From NCBI RefSeq assembly GCF_000716785.1, contig NZ_JNYY01000020.1:1-64000 (forward strand): a DNA stretch of 64,000 nt, read 5' to 3'. Shown piece after piece: positions 17,364 through 26,532 of this stretch. Within the stretch, counting starts at the first letter, position 1. Each line of letters starts with the position of its first letter. The notes below the pieces were generated by a model that saw nothing but the letters and a program-made list of their open reading frames with translations, had not been told where the DNA came from and searched no databases. The position numbers and the translations under genes are program-made. This DNA is from Amycolatopsis vancoresmycina (GTDB lineage Bacteria > Actinomycetota > Actinomycetes > Mycobacteriales > Pseudonocardiaceae).

Positions 17364-18640
17364 CGGAGGTGAGCGAGTTCCGGGTGCGCGGCGGCGTAGG
17401 CGTCCAGCAGCCGCCGCGCGATCGAAACCGAGTCGACCAGCGGGTGCAGTGCGAACGCCCGCAGCGCCGCGGTCCTCGAGCCCGTCGTCGCCGCTTCGAT
17501 CGTCGCGCGCTCGACGGCCTTGATCGCCGTCGCCAGGCCCAGTGCGTGGTCCGGCAGCGGGGCCGCCGCGATCGGGTGGGCGCCGTTCGCGTCGACCACG
17601 CACGGCACCTCGACGACCGCGTCGGGTGGCAGGCCCGGGAGGGCCGATCCGTTGCGGACGTTGAGGATCAGCGTCGTGCGTTCGCCGTGCGCGATGGCGC
17701 GCATCAGCGCCAACGCGATCTTCTCGTAGCCGCCGCCTTCGAGGTCGTCTCGCTCGGCTTCGCGCGTCTCGGCCATGTACGTCGCTTCGCGCTCCAAGCG
17801 CGTACGTTCCCACGACGCCAGCGAAGGTTCCTCGTAGAACCCGCGTTGCTGCTCCAGCAGGAAAGCTCCGCGTGACGCGGAACCCGCGGCTTCGCGCGCG
17901 AAGTAGTAGTAATGCAGGTACTCGTTCGGCACCGCGCCGAGGACGCGCAGCCAGTCCGCGCCGAAGAGCTGCCCCTCCTCGAACGACCCGCACCGATCCG
18001 GGTCGGCGAGCAGCCGCGGCAGGACGTCCTCACCACCCACCCGGACCGCGCGCAGCCAGCCCAGGTGGTTGAGCCCGGCGTAGTCGAACCACGCCGCCGC
18101 CGGGTCGACGCCGAGGGCGCGGGCGACGCGGCGGCACAACCCCGCCGGGGAGTCGCAGATGCCGATCACCCGGCCGCCGAGGTGCGCGGCCATCGCCTCG
18201 GTGACCATCCCGGCCGGGTTGGTGAAGTTGATGACCCACGCGCGCGGCGCCAGCTCGCCGATCGCCCGGGCGAGGCGGACCGCGACCGGGACCGTCCGGA
18301 GCCCGTAGGCGATCCCGCCCGCGCCGACGGTTTCCTGGCCCAGCACGCCTTCCGCGTGCGCGATCTGCTCGTCCAGCCGGCGCCCGCGCAGGCCGCCGAC
18401 CCGGATGGCCGAGAACACGAAGTCCACATCGGACAGTGCGGTGGCCAGGTCGGTGGTCGTGCGCACCCGCGGCGCGGCGCGGACGCCTTCGGCCTGCTCG
18501 GCCAGCACGCGCTCGATCGCGGCGAGCCGCCCGGCGTCGACGTCGTGCAGGACGAGCTCGGTGACGCCGCCACCGCCCAGGAGCGCGCCGTGGACCAGCG
18601 GCACGCGGAACCCGCCGCCGCCGAGGATCGCCAGTCTCAT
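17360..18640 (-). CDS. Glycoside hydrolase family 4 (6-phospho-beta-glucosidase-like)
   Basis: 426-aa NAD- and Mn-dependent glycosidase of family GH4. The N-terminal dinucleotide site is LAILGGGGFRVP. The metal-binding cysteine and histidine are in GICDSP and GLNHLGW, and INFTNPAGMV carries the family Asn. GH4 enzymes act by an oxidation-elimination mechanism, most often on 6-phospho-glycosides. Neighbouring PfkB kinase (divergent, 155 bp away) suggests a small sugar-use locus, but no PTS or transporter is adjacent, so an unphosphorylated substrate is possible. Confidence 0.88.
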   Translation of the reverse strand: MRLAILGGGGFRVPLVHGALLGGGGVTELVLHDVDAGRLAAIERVLAEQAEGVRAAPRVRTTTDLATALSDVDFVFSAIRVGGLRGRRLDEQIAHAEGVLGQETVGAGGIAYGLRTVPVAVRLARAIGELAPRAWVINFTNPAGMVTEAMAAHLGGRVIGICDSPAGLCRRVARALGVDPAAAWFDYAGLNHLGWLRAVRVGGEDVLPRLLADPDRCGSFEEGQLFGADWLRVLGAVPNEYLHYYYFAREAAGSASRGAFLLEQQRGFYEEPSLASWERTRLEREATYMAETREAERDDLEGGGYEKIALALMRAIAHGERTTLILNVRNGSALPGLPPDAVVEVPCVVDANGAHPIAAAPLPDHALGLATAIKAVERATIEAATTGSRTAALRAFALHPLVDSVSIARRLLDAYAAAHPELAHLR

Positions 18641-18795
18641 CGCCGGGGCCCGTCCGGGGGACAGCCGTGCCGCATCCGGCGACCCTAGCAGCCGGAAGCA
18701 CGCAATCCGTGGCCGGAACGGCCCAGCCCTTGCGGATCTCGCGCGGCTGACGCAGGCTCGGGCCGACCGCCCGAGTGATCGACGTGGAGGCGCCC

Positions 18796-19821
18796 GTGCC
18801 GGCTGAGCCCACCCCCGAAGTCGACGTCTTCCTGTCCGGCCTGCTGTTCTTCGACCTGGTGTTCACCGGGCTCGAACACCCGCCGGCGCCGGGCACCGAG
18901 GTGTGGACGGGCGGCATGGGCTCGGGACCGGGCGGGATCGCGAACTTCGCGGTCGCGCTGAGCCGCCTCGGCCTGCGGACGTCGCTGGCGGCGGCGTTCG
19001 GCACCGACGTCTACGGGCGCTACTGCTGGGACGTGCTGGCCCGCCAGGAGCACATCGACCTCTCGCGGTCGCGGCGGTTCCCCGAGTGGCACTCCCCGGT
19101 GACGGTGTCCCTGGCCTACGCGGGCGACCGCGCGATGGTCACCCACGGCCACCCGCCGCCCGTTCCGGTCGCGGAGCTGGCCGGTTCCCCGCCCCCGAGC
19201 CGGGCGACGGTCGCGCACATCGGCCTCGACACGGCCGACTGGGTCCACACCGCGCACCAGGCCGGCAGCCTCGTCTTCGCCGACGTCGGCTGGGACCCGT
19301 CCGAAGCCTGGTCGCCGGCGCTGCTGGAACAGCTGGCGTGCTGCCACGCGTTCCTGCCGAACGAGGTCGAAGCCATGCGCTACACGCGCACGGACACGCC
19401 CGAGGCGGCGCTGGCCCAGCTGGCGGAGCTGGTCCCGATCGCGGTGATCACCCGCGGCGGCGACGGCGTGCTGGCCGTCGACGAAACCACCGGCGAGACG
19501 GCGGCCGTCCCGGCGCTCCCGGTGGACGTGCTGGACGCGACCGGGGCGGGCGACGTCTTCGGTGCGGGGTTCGTGGCCGCGACGCTGACGGGCTGGCCGC
19601 TGGTGGAACGCCTCCGTTTCGCGTGCTTGACGGCGAGCCTGTCGGTCCAGCACTTCGGCGGCGCGCTGGCGGCACCGGGCTGGCACGAGATCGCCCAGTG
19701 GCACGCGCGGACCCGCAGCCCGGAGTACGCGTTCCTGGACGAGGTCCTGCCGTCGGAGACGGTGGCCGGCATCCGCCGCGGCCCGGTGACGCTCGGCTTC
19801 GGCGACGACACCTGGCGCTGA
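18796..19821 (+). CDS. PfkB family carbohydrate kinase
   Basis: 341-aa ribokinase-fold sugar kinase. It has the N-terminal GGMGSGPGGIANFAVALSRLG (PfkB signature 1) and the C-terminal DATGAGDVFGAGF with the catalytic aspartate. Sugar specificity is unclear; relatives phosphorylate ribose, fructose, KDG or nucleosides. GGAGG at 18786-18790, 5 nt before the GTG at 18796, decides the start over earlier GTGs at 18775 and 18784. It is divergent from the GH4 gene, with which it probably forms a sugar-processing pair. Confidence 0.87.
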   Translation: MPAEPTPEVDVFLSGLLFFDLVFTGLEHPPAPGTEVWTGGMGSGPGGIANFAVALSRLGLRTSLAAAFGTDVYGRYCWDVLARQEHIDLSRSRRFPEWHSPVTVSLAYAGDRAMVTHGHPPPVPVAELAGSPPPSRATVAHIGLDTADWVHTAHQAGSLVFADVGWDPSEAWSPALLEQLACCHAFLPNEVEAMRYTRTDTPEAALAQLAELVPIAVITRGGDGVLAVDETTGETAAVPALPVDVLDATGAGDVFGAGFVAATLTGWPLVERLRFACLTASLSVQHFGGALAAPGWHEIAQWHARTRSPEYAFLDEVLPSETVAGIRRGPVTLGFGDDTWR

Positions 19822-19836
19822 CCGGGGCACAGCTGC

Positions 19837-19885
19837 CGCGAATGACTCATTCGGGACGTCGGAGGTCCCGAATGAGTCATTCGCG
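19837..19885. terminator. 21-bp perfect hairpin between convergent genes
   Basis: Arms at 19837-19857 and 19865-19885 pair perfectly around a 7-nt loop. Each arm carries the 13-base near-palindrome GAATGACTCATTC. It lies between the kinase and the convergent secreted dehydrogenase, so it can serve as a bidirectional terminator. Confidence 0.75.
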
Positions 19886-19905
19886 ACGTCAGCGCGGCGT
19901 CACCC

Positions 19906-21957
19906 TCACGCCACGGACACCCGCAGGATCTTGTTGTGGCTGTTGTGCGGGGTGCTGTCCTTGTCGCCGTCCACGCTGGTCGCCAGCCACATCTGGCCGT
20001 CCGGCGCCGGCTCGACCGTGCGCAGGCGCCCGTACGTGCCGTCGAAGAACGTCTGGAAGTTCGTCAGCGAGCTGCCGCTGATCACCGCGCGGTACAGCCG
20101 CGTCCCGCGCTGGCACGCCACGTACAGCGCGTCGTGGATGATCGTGATGCCGCTGCACGAGCCCTGCGCCACCGGGTACGTCTTCTTCGGCGCGATGAAG
20201 CCGTCGCACGAACCCGACGTCCCTTCGCACGACGGCCAGCCGTAGTTGCCGCCCTTCACGATCAGGTTCGTCTCGTCCATGATGCTGTTGCCGAACTCCT
20301 GTTCCCACAACCGGCCCTGCGAGTCGAACGCCAGGCCCTGGACGTTGCGGTGGCCGTAGCTCCACACCGCGTTGTGGAACGGGTTGTCGGCCGGGATCGA
20401 GCCGTCCGGGCCGATCCGCAGCACCTTTCCGTTGAGGCTGCTCGTGTTCGGCGCGTTGCTGCTGTTCTGCGCGTCACCCGTGCCCGCGAACAGGTACCGG
20501 CCGTCCGGGCTGAACCGCAGCCGCCCGCCGTTGTGGAACTTGTTGCGCGCGATGCCGGTCAGCAGGATCTGCTCGGTGCTCGTGGTCAGCGAGTCGCCGG
20601 CCGCGTCGTACTTGATCCGGACGATCCGGTTGTCGTTCGGCGAGGTGTGCATGATGTAGAGCCAGTGGTCGGAGCCGAACGACACCGGGTTGATCTCCAG
20701 CCCGGTCAGGCCGCCTTCCCCGTCGGTGCTCTGCACGTTCGGCACGGTCCCGATCGTCTTCTTCGCCCCGGTCTTCGGGTTGAGGTGGACGATGTCGTGC
20801 GCGTCGCGCTGGTTGTAGAGGATCGTGCCGTCGGGCAGGGTGACCAGGCCCCACACGACGTCGTCGTCGGTGCCGACCTGGGTGGCGCCGCAGACGCCCT
20901 GCGACGGGGTGCAGCTCGACCCGCCGGTGGTCGTGACGTCCAGCACCGGCGTGCTCGGGTCGCTCAGGTTGCCGTTCCCGTCGATGGCCCGCACCTGCAG
21001 GTGGTACGCGGTGTTCGCGGTCAGCCCGCCGAGCGTGGTGCTCGTCGTGTCGGACGTCCCGATCTGCGTGCCGCTGCTGTAGATCCGGTAGCCGACGACA
21101 CCCACGTCGTCGGTCGACGCCGTCCACGCGAGGCCGATCGACGTGCTGTTGACCGCGGTCGTGTGCACGTCCGTCGGCGGGGACGGCGGCGTGTGGTCGT
21201 CGGACGGCGGCGTCTTCACGATCAGGGTGCCGCTGGCCTGCGACACGTTCCCGGCCGCGTCGCGCGCGTTGACGTAGAAGCCGTAGCTGCCGTTCGGGCC
21301 GAGGTTGCCGCAGGTCGCCGTCAGCGCGCCGGTCGTGCTCGCGCAGAGCTGGCCGTCGCGGTAGACGTCGTAGCCCGTGACGCCGGAGTTGTCGGTCGCG
21401 GCGGTCCACTCGATCGTGGCACTGGTCGCCGTCACCCCGACGAGCGTCGGCGTGCCGGGCGGTGACGGCGGCTCGACGTCACCGCCCGAGCCGTAGACGC
21501 CGAACTCCTGCAGCGAGTAGCCCTTCGACGCGTCGGTGCGGCAGCGTTTGGTGCCGTACACCCGCACGTACCGGCCGGTGCCGTCCAGCGAGGTGAGGTC
21601 TTCGACGCCGCCCTTGCCCGCGGTGGTGGCGTAGATCTTCGTCCACGTGGCGTGGTCGGCGGAGGTGTCGATCTCGTACGCGGTGGCGCACGACGCGTCC
21701 CACTGCAGCCGGACCCGGCTCACGTGCACGGTCGCGCCGAGGTCGACGTAAATCCACTGTGGATCGACACCGGCCGCGCTCGCCCAGCGCGTCGACGAGT
21801 CGCCGTCGACCGCGTTCGCCGCCGGGCAGCACCCGCCCGACGACGAGGCCGTGACGGGTTTTCCCTGCGACAGCAGCGGATCCGCGGCCGCCGCCGGGGT
21901 GATCGTCGCGGCGGCGAGTGCGAGCGCGATCGCCCCCGCCCGAATCAGTCGGCTCAT
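19906..21957 (-). CDS. Secreted discoidin-FN3-FN3-sorbosone dehydrogenase-like protein
   Basis: 683-aa modular exoprotein. Signal peptide about 1-28; F5/8-type C (discoidin) carbohydrate-binding module about 30-155 (NAVDGDSSTRWAS, WIYVDLGATVHVSRVRL); two fibronectin-III domains about 165-350 (TIEWTAATDNSGVTGYDVYRDG; IGLAWTASTDDVGVVGYRIY); then a PQQ-dependent glucose/sorbosone dehydrogenase beta-propeller about 370-683 (NGGRLRFSPDGRYLFAGTGD, YGHRNVQGLAFD, NYGWPSCEG). It likely oxidises sugars while bound to a polysaccharide. GGAGG before the ATG at 21957 fixes the start; an upstream extension is not signal-peptide-like. Confidence 0.87.
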   Translation of the reverse strand: MSRLIRAGAIALALAAATITPAAAADPLLSQGKPVTASSSGGCCPAANAVDGDSSTRWASAAGVDPQWIYVDLGATVHVSRVRLQWDASCATAYEIDTSADHATWTKIYATTAGKGGVEDLTSLDGTGRYVRVYGTKRCRTDASKGYSLQEFGVYGSGGDVEPPSPPGTPTLVGVTATSATIEWTAATDNSGVTGYDVYRDGQLCASTTGALTATCGNLGPNGSYGFYVNARDAAGNVSQASGTLIVKTPPSDDHTPPSPPTDVHTTAVNSTSIGLAWTASTDDVGVVGYRIYSSGTQIGTSDTTSTTLGGLTANTAYHLQVRAIDGNGNLSDPSTPVLDVTTTGGSSCTPSQGVCGATQVGTDDDVVWGLVTLPDGTILYNQRDAHDIVHLNPKTGAKKTIGTVPNVQSTDGEGGLTGLEINPVSFGSDHWLYIMHTSPNDNRIVRIKYDAAGDSLTTSTEQILLTGIARNKFHNGGRLRFSPDGRYLFAGTGDAQNSSNAPNTSSLNGKVLRIGPDGSIPADNPFHNAVWSYGHRNVQGLAFDSQGRLWEQEFGNSIMDETNLIVKGGNYGWPSCEGTSGSCDGFIAPKKTYPVAQGSCSGITIIHDALYVACQRGTRLYRAVISGSSLTNFQTFFDGTYGRLRTVEPAPDGQMWLATSVDGDKDSTPHNSHNKILRVSVA

Positions 21958-22024
21958 ACCGTCCTCCATGGCTGATGACGACGGCGGAGGTCGGATCGAC
22001 CCTACGAGCGCCCGAGTCCGATGG

Positions 22025-22885
22025 TCAACCGGCGTCCCGGTCAACGGGCAGGACCCGGCCGAGGAAGCCGCGGATGTACCCGGCGATCGCGTCCAGGTGC
22101 GTCTCCAGCGCGAAGTGGCCGGAGTCGAGCAGGTGGATTTCGGCGTCGGGCAGGTCGCGGGCGTAGGCGCGGGCGCCGTCGGCGACGAAGATCTCGTCGT
22201 TGCCGCCCCAGACGGCCAGCAGCGGCACCTGGCTCGTCCGGAAGTACTCGTGGAACTTCGGGTACAGGCCGATGTTGTGGTGGTAGCCGGCGAGCAGCGC
22301 CATCTGGATCTCGGCGGCGCCGGGGCGGTCGAGCAGGGCCTGGTCGTGGATCCAGACGTCCGGGCTGACCAGCGACGGGTCGGGCACGCCGTCGAGGTAC
22401 TGCGCCTTGGTGGCTTCCAGGGTGACCATGCCGCGCAGGTCCTCGTCGGTCAGCGTGCCGGCGGCGAGCTTCTGCGGCAGCCCGGCGCCCAGGCCCTCCA
22501 CGTAGGCGTTGCCGTTCTGGGTGACGATCGCGGTCACCCGATCGGGGTGGGCGGCGGCGATCCGCAGGCCGACGGGCGCGCCGAAGTCCTGGATGTAGAG
22601 CGAGAAGCGGCCGACGCCGATCTGGTCGAGCAGGCCGAGGGTGAGTTCGGCGAGCGCGTCGAAGGTGTAGGTGAACTCGCTCGTCGACGGTGCCTCGGAG
22701 GCGCCCGCGCCCAGGTAGTCGGGGGCGATGACGTGGTAGCGGTCGGCGAGGAGCGGGATGAGGTGCCGGAACATGTGCGAGCTCGTCGGGAAGCCGTGGA
22801 GCAGCACGACGGTGGGCGCGTCGGCGGGGCCGGCTTCGCGGTAGAAGAGCCGATGCCCGGCGACGGTGGCGTAGCGGTGGTGCAT
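22025..22885 (-). CDS. Alpha/beta hydrolase (haloalkane dehalogenase/epoxide hydrolase type)
   Basis: 286-aa hydrolase. It has the HGFPTSSHMFRHL oxyanion region, an aspartate nucleophile in YIQDFGAPVG (the Asp-type elbow of dehalogenases and epoxide hydrolases), and the C-terminal histidine in LLDSGHFALE. GGGAG 5 nt upstream favours the ATG at 22885 over that at 22897. A good promoter lies at 22915-22944. The adjacent divergent CGNR gene is a common partner and probable regulator. Confidence 0.86.
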   Translation of the reverse strand: MHHRYATVAGHRLFYREAGPADAPTVVLLHGFPTSSHMFRHLIPLLADRYHVIAPDYLGAGASEAPSTSEFTYTFDALAELTLGLLDQIGVGRFSLYIQDFGAPVGLRIAAAHPDRVTAIVTQNGNAYVEGLGAGLPQKLAAGTLTDEDLRGMVTLEATKAQYLDGVPDPSLVSPDVWIHDQALLDRPGAAEIQMALLAGYHHNIGLYPKFHEYFRTSQVPLLAVWGGNDEIFVADGARAYARDLPDAEIHLLDSGHFALETHLDAIAGYIRGFLGRVLPVDRDAG

Positions 22886-22914
22886 GGTTGCTCCCATCTC
22901 ACGGTTACTTGGTC

Positions 22915-22944
22915 ATTTATCCATGAGACGCGGTAGGCTGTCAA
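22915..22944 (-). promoter_or_regulatory. Sigma-70-like promoter of the hydrolase gene
   Basis: On the minus strand, TTGACA (22939-22944) and ATAAAT (22915-22920) are separated by 18 bp, about 30 bp before the hydrolase start. This is unusually close to consensus for such GC-rich DNA. Confidence 0.6.
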
Positions 22945-22984
22945 CCAGTCGGGGACACTGGGGACCGGATTCCGGGAGGCGAAG

Positions 22985-23536
22985 GTGGTCACAGCAGCAC
23001 CGGGCGAGGACCGTTCGACGGCCTTGGCCCTGGTCAACACGTGGCGGCTGATGGCGGGCGGGCAGGTGGACGACCTGGGCTCCCCCGAGGGCGCGGCTTC
23101 GTGGCTACGGCTGCCCGCTGTCGACGCCGGCGAGCTGGGTCGCCTGAGGGACCTGCGCACCGCGGTCCGCGAGCTGCTGGGAGCGTTGGCGGCGGAGCGG
23201 ACACCGTCACCGGACGCGGTGGAGGCGGTGAACACGGCGGCCCGCGCCGACGCGGCGGCACCGCAGCTGGCGTGGCGCGAGGGGCCGGAGCGGTCGTGGC
23301 ACAGCACCCGGCCGGGGAGTTTCGACGCGGCGGTGGCGGCGCTGGCGCGCGACGCGATCGAGGTGGTGAGCGGCGAGCTGGGGCCACTGGTGCGCCCGTG
23401 CGAGGCACACGGGTGCGTGCGGTACTACCTGCGCGAGCACGCCCGCCGCCGCTGGTGCTCGACGACGTGCGGCGACCGGGTCCGGGCGGCGCGGCACCAG
23501 CGGCTGGTGGTGGAGCAGCGCGAAGGTTCGCGGTGA
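22985..23536 (+). CDS. CGNR zinc-finger (ABATE domain) regulator
   Basis: 183-aa protein. The N-terminal ABATE-like region has ALALVNTWRLMAGGQVDDL. The C-terminal CGNR-type zinc finger has cysteines in PCEAHGCVRYY and WCSTTCGDRVRAARH (C-x4-C ... C-x3-C). Such proteins are thought to be stress or ligand-responsive transcription regulators. The GTG start at 22985 follows GGGAGG. It is divergent from the hydrolase gene across about 100 bp, so it probably controls it. Confidence 0.85.
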   Translation: MVTAAPGEDRSTALALVNTWRLMAGGQVDDLGSPEGAASWLRLPAVDAGELGRLRDLRTAVRELLGALAAERTPSPDAVEAVNTAARADAAAPQLAWREGPERSWHSTRPGSFDAAVAALARDAIEVVSGELGPLVRPCEAHGCVRYYLREHARRRWCSTTCGDRVRAARHQRLVVEQREGSR

Positions 23537-23593
23537 CGGCGCCGAGCGGCTCGGCCGGAAGCCCCGCACCGGGCCGGAACCCGGCAGCCCGCG

Positions 23594-24349
23594 TTAATCG
23601 ACGAGGGCCCCGCAGCTCACGTTGACCGTCGCCGCCGTCATCGTGCGGGCTCGGTCCGAGGCCACGAACGCCGCCACCTCGCCCACGTCCGCCAGGGTGG
23701 CCGCGCGGCCCAGCATCGTCTTGCCCGCGATGTTCGCCTCCAGCTCCGCCCGGCCCGGGAAGCCCACCGGCAACGTCTCCGGCACGCCGCCCGTCCGGAG
23801 CGTCACCGTGCGGATCCCGTGCGGGCCCAGCTCGGCCGCCAGCTGGCGGCGCATCGCCTCGAGCGCGTGGAACGCCACCTGCAGCCCGCCCACCGCGAAC
23901 TCGCGCACCGGGTCGGCCGCGCCGCCGAAGAACAGGATCACCCCGCTCCCCTGCGGGACCATGTGGCGGGCCGCCGCGCGGGCGGTCAGGAACTGGGTGC
24001 GCACCGCCGTTGTCACCGGGCGCTCGTAGTCCGCGAGCGCCATCTCCACCAGCGGTTTGCCCTGGACGTCACCGTGGGCGATCAGGTTGAACGAGATGCC
24101 GATGCCGCCCTCGGCGGCTACCGCGTCGGCGTGTTCGTCCACCGCCCGCTCGTCGAGGGCGTCGACCTCCGCCGTCTCGGCCCGGCCGCCGGCCGCGCGG
24201 ATGCGTGCCGCGACCGGCTCCAGCCGCCCGCGCGTGCGGCCGGCGAGGAACACCCGCGCGCCTTCCGCGGCGAAAGCGGCGGCCACCGCCGCGCCGATCC
24301 GGCCGCCCCCGCCGTAGACGATCGCGTTCTTGCCTTCGAGCAACGTCAT
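23594..24349 (-). CDS. SDR family protein lacking the catalytic Tyr/Lys
   Basis: 251-aa SDR-like protein. The cofactor loop is YGGGGRIGAAVA instead of TGxxxGxG. In the usual active-site region the sequence reads VGGLQVAFHALEAMRRQLAAELG: aligned with YxxxK of active SDRs, Tyr becomes Leu and Lys becomes Phe. The rest of the fold, including the late TVRTGG-type substrate loop and a C-terminal NVSCGALVD, is intact. It resembles enoyl-reductase-like atypical SDRs, or it may be non-catalytic. GGGAGG precedes the ATG at 24349. Confidence 0.82.
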   Translation of the reverse strand: MTLLEGKNAIVYGGGGRIGAAVAAAFAAEGARVFLAGRTRGRLEPVAARIRAAGGRAETAEVDALDERAVDEHADAVAAEGGIGISFNLIAHGDVQGKPLVEMALADYERPVTTAVRTQFLTARAAARHMVPQGSGVILFFGGAADPVREFAVGGLQVAFHALEAMRRQLAAELGPHGIRTVTLRTGGVPETLPVGFPGRAELEANIAGKTMLGRAATLADVGEVAAFVASDRARTMTAATVNVSCGALVD

Positions 24350-24401
24350 GGAACCTCCCGTGGTCACCCCTGCGTCGAACGGGCCCGCCCGGAATCGACC
24401 A

Positions 24402-25235
24402 CTACGGCCGCGAAACCCCCATCGGGTTGGGCACCGGCACCAGACCCGCGTCGATCACGGCCCGGCTCAGCGGCTCCGCCAGCTCCAGCAGCCGCTCGAC
24501 GTCGCTGCCCAAGGCCGCCACCGGGGCCGCCGCCAAGCGGTCCGTGTCCGCCTCGATGCGACGCCGCACCGCCGTCCCGGACTCCGTCAGGCGGCCGTCC
24601 GCGGCCAGCAGGCCGCGGTCGCGCAAGCCCGCCGCCGCCGTCGCCCAGTCGCCCTCCGACCAGCCACGATGGGGTTCGACGTCCGCTCGGCCGAGTACGC
24701 CGTCACCGATGTGGGTGAGGGTGGTCTCCAGGCCGCCGAGGCCCGCGTGGACCGCCGCGAGGACGTGCCCGTCGCCGCGGTGCTCACGCAGGATCGTCGC
24801 CGCCCGCCACAGCCGGGCGAGCGGATCCGCGGGCTCCGGCACCGCCGCCCAGGCCGCGGCCAGCGGGCGGCCGTCGCACCGGCACGCACCCACCGCCCGC
24901 TCCAGGAGGGTGACCAGCTCCTCGTGCCCGTCACCCAGCACCCGCCGCAACGCCGCCGAGACCGCTGCCAGCCGGGACGCGACGACGTCCGCGGGCGAAG
25001 CGAAGGTCCACGCGTCCGGGAGGGCCCGCGCCACCATCGCCGGTGCGAAGCAGAACAGCACCGCCGTCGCCGGCTCGGGGCCGATCGGGCCGAGCGGGGC
25101 CAGGCGTCCCGCGAAGTACCCCATCCAGTACCCGCGCAAGCCGACGGCCTTCGCCGCTTCGGCCGTCTCGGGCGCGAAGTAGACGACGGCGTGCAACGGC
25201 TCCACGGCGGCCCAGAGCCGGCGTTCGATCCTCAC
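24402..25235 (-). CDS. SCO6745 family protein
   Basis: 277-aa protein resembling the SCO6745 family of actinobacteria. The N-terminal part has LWAAVEPLHAVVYFAPE and GLRGYWMGYFAGRLAPLG; the C-terminal part has a winged-helix-like segment GLRDRGLLAADGRLTESGTAVRRRIEADTD. The function of the family is unknown; an antimicrobial-related or regulatory role is only guessed. The start is GTG at 25235. It lies 9 bp downstream of the P450 gene on the same strand, so they are likely cotranscribed. Confidence 0.78.
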   Translation of the reverse strand: MRIERRLWAAVEPLHAVVYFAPETAEAAKAVGLRGYWMGYFAGRLAPLGPIGPEPATAVLFCFAPAMVARALPDAWTFASPADVVASRLAAVSAALRRVLGDGHEELVTLLERAVGACRCDGRPLAAAWAAVPEPADPLARLWRAATILREHRGDGHVLAAVHAGLGGLETTLTHIGDGVLGRADVEPHRGWSEGDWATAAAGLRDRGLLAADGRLTESGTAVRRRIEADTDRLAAAPVAALGSDVERLLELAEPLSRAVIDAGLVPVPNPMGVSRP

Positions 25236-25244
25236 CGGCTCACG

Positions 25245-26444
25245 TTAACCCCAGGCCACGGGCAGCTCCCGGACCCCGTACACCAGCGTGTTGTGCTTGT
25301 ACACCAACGCCTCCCGGGGTACCGCGAGCCGCAGCCCCGGCACCCGCCGGAACAACCGCGTCAACGCCTCCTGCAGTTCCACCCGCGCCAGCTGCTGCCC
25401 GATGCACTGGTGCGCCCCGAACCCGAACGCGACGTGCGTCCGCGGCGACTCGCGGCCGAAGTCGAGCTCGTCCGCGCCCGGGAACGCCGCCTCGTCGCGG
25501 TTCGCCGAGTTCAGCGCGGCCACGAGCCATTCCCCCGCGCGCACGTCCTGCGTCCCGACCCGGACGTCCGCGGTTGCGTACCGCAGCACCCCGAACTGCA
25601 CCACCGACAGGTACCGCAGCAGCTCCTCGACCGCGCGATCCGGCGCCGCGAGCACGGCGTCCTGCGCGCCCTGGTGTTCCAGCAGCACCAGGGTGCTCAG
25701 CGCGATCATGTTCGCCGTCGTCTCGTGGCCGGCCACCAGCAGGCTGAGGCCGAGCACGACCAGCTCCTCCATCGTCAGCGGGTCACCGGCGCCGGCGGAA
25801 ATCAGCCTGCTGAACAGATCGTCCTGCGGATTCCCCTGCTTCTCCGTGAACAACTCCGCCAGGTACCCGGAAAGCTCGTCGTAGGCCCGCTGCTTCTCCT
25901 CGCGGGTGGCGTCGGTGCTGACCAGCGTCGTGCTCTGCGTCTGGAAGCGGGACCGGTCCGCGTACGGGACGCCCAGCAGCTCGCAGATCACCAGCGACGG
26001 GATCGGCAACGCGAAGTCCGCCACCAGGTCCGCCCGGCCCGGCTTCGCGAGCATCGCGTCGAGGTGGCTCTCCACCAGCTCCTGGACGTACCCGCGCAAC
26101 GCTTCGACGCGCCGCACGGTGAACTCGGCCATCACCTTCTTCCGCAGCCGGGAGTGCGCCGGGCCGTCGAGCTGGATGATCGAGCCGGGACTGACCTCCT
26201 CGTCGAGGTCGGCGTCCGGGTTCACGTGCACCGACGACGCGCCGCGCGAGCTCATCGTGCGGTCGGCGAGCACCGCGCGGACGTCGGCGTAGCGCGTCAC
26301 CAGGTGCGCGTCCATGCCCGCCGGGCACCGCACCTTCGACGTCGGCGCGGTTTCCCGGCGGGTGGCGTAGTCCTCGGGCGGGTCGAACGGGCAGCCGGCC
26401 GGTCGGGTCGTCGGGAGGGCCGGGGTGGTGGGTGCTGCCGTCAC
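25245..26444 (-). CDS. Cytochrome P450
   Basis: 399-aa soluble bacterial P450 of the CYP105/107-like type. The I-helix oxygen motif is AGHETT, the K-helix ExxR is EELLR, and the heme loop is FGFGAHQCIG with Cys347 as the heme ligand. No ferredoxin or reductase gene is adjacent, so electrons must come from elsewhere. The GTG start at 26444 gives the usual length. The downstream SCO6745 gene is only 9 bp away; the SDR upstream is 88 bp away on the same strand. Confidence 0.9.
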   Translation of the reverse strand: MTAAPTTPALPTTRPAGCPFDPPEDYATRRETAPTSKVRCPAGMDAHLVTRYADVRAVLADRTMSSRGASSVHVNPDADLDEEVSPGSIIQLDGPAHSRLRKKVMAEFTVRRVEALRGYVQELVESHLDAMLAKPGRADLVADFALPIPSLVICELLGVPYADRSRFQTQSTTLVSTDATREEKQRAYDELSGYLAELFTEKQGNPQDDLFSRLISAGAGDPLTMEELVVLGLSLLVAGHETTANMIALSTLVLLEHQGAQDAVLAAPDRAVEELLRYLSVVQFGVLRYATADVRVGTQDVRAGEWLVAALNSANRDEAAFPGADELDFGRESPRTHVAFGFGAHQCIGQQLARVELQEALTRLFRRVPGLRLAVPREALVYKHNTLVYGVRELPVAWG

Positions 26445-26532
26445 GGCGGATCACACTCTCTCTTCCGGTGGTCTGGACACTTCCACCTTGGAGACGACCG
26501 CGGCCGCCCGCCGCCCCTTCGACCCGGATGGC

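Noticed and set aside
18641..18795. Possible promoter or operator between the GH4 and PfkB genes
   Set aside because: No convincing -35/-10 pair or dyad could be identified in this 155-bp gap.
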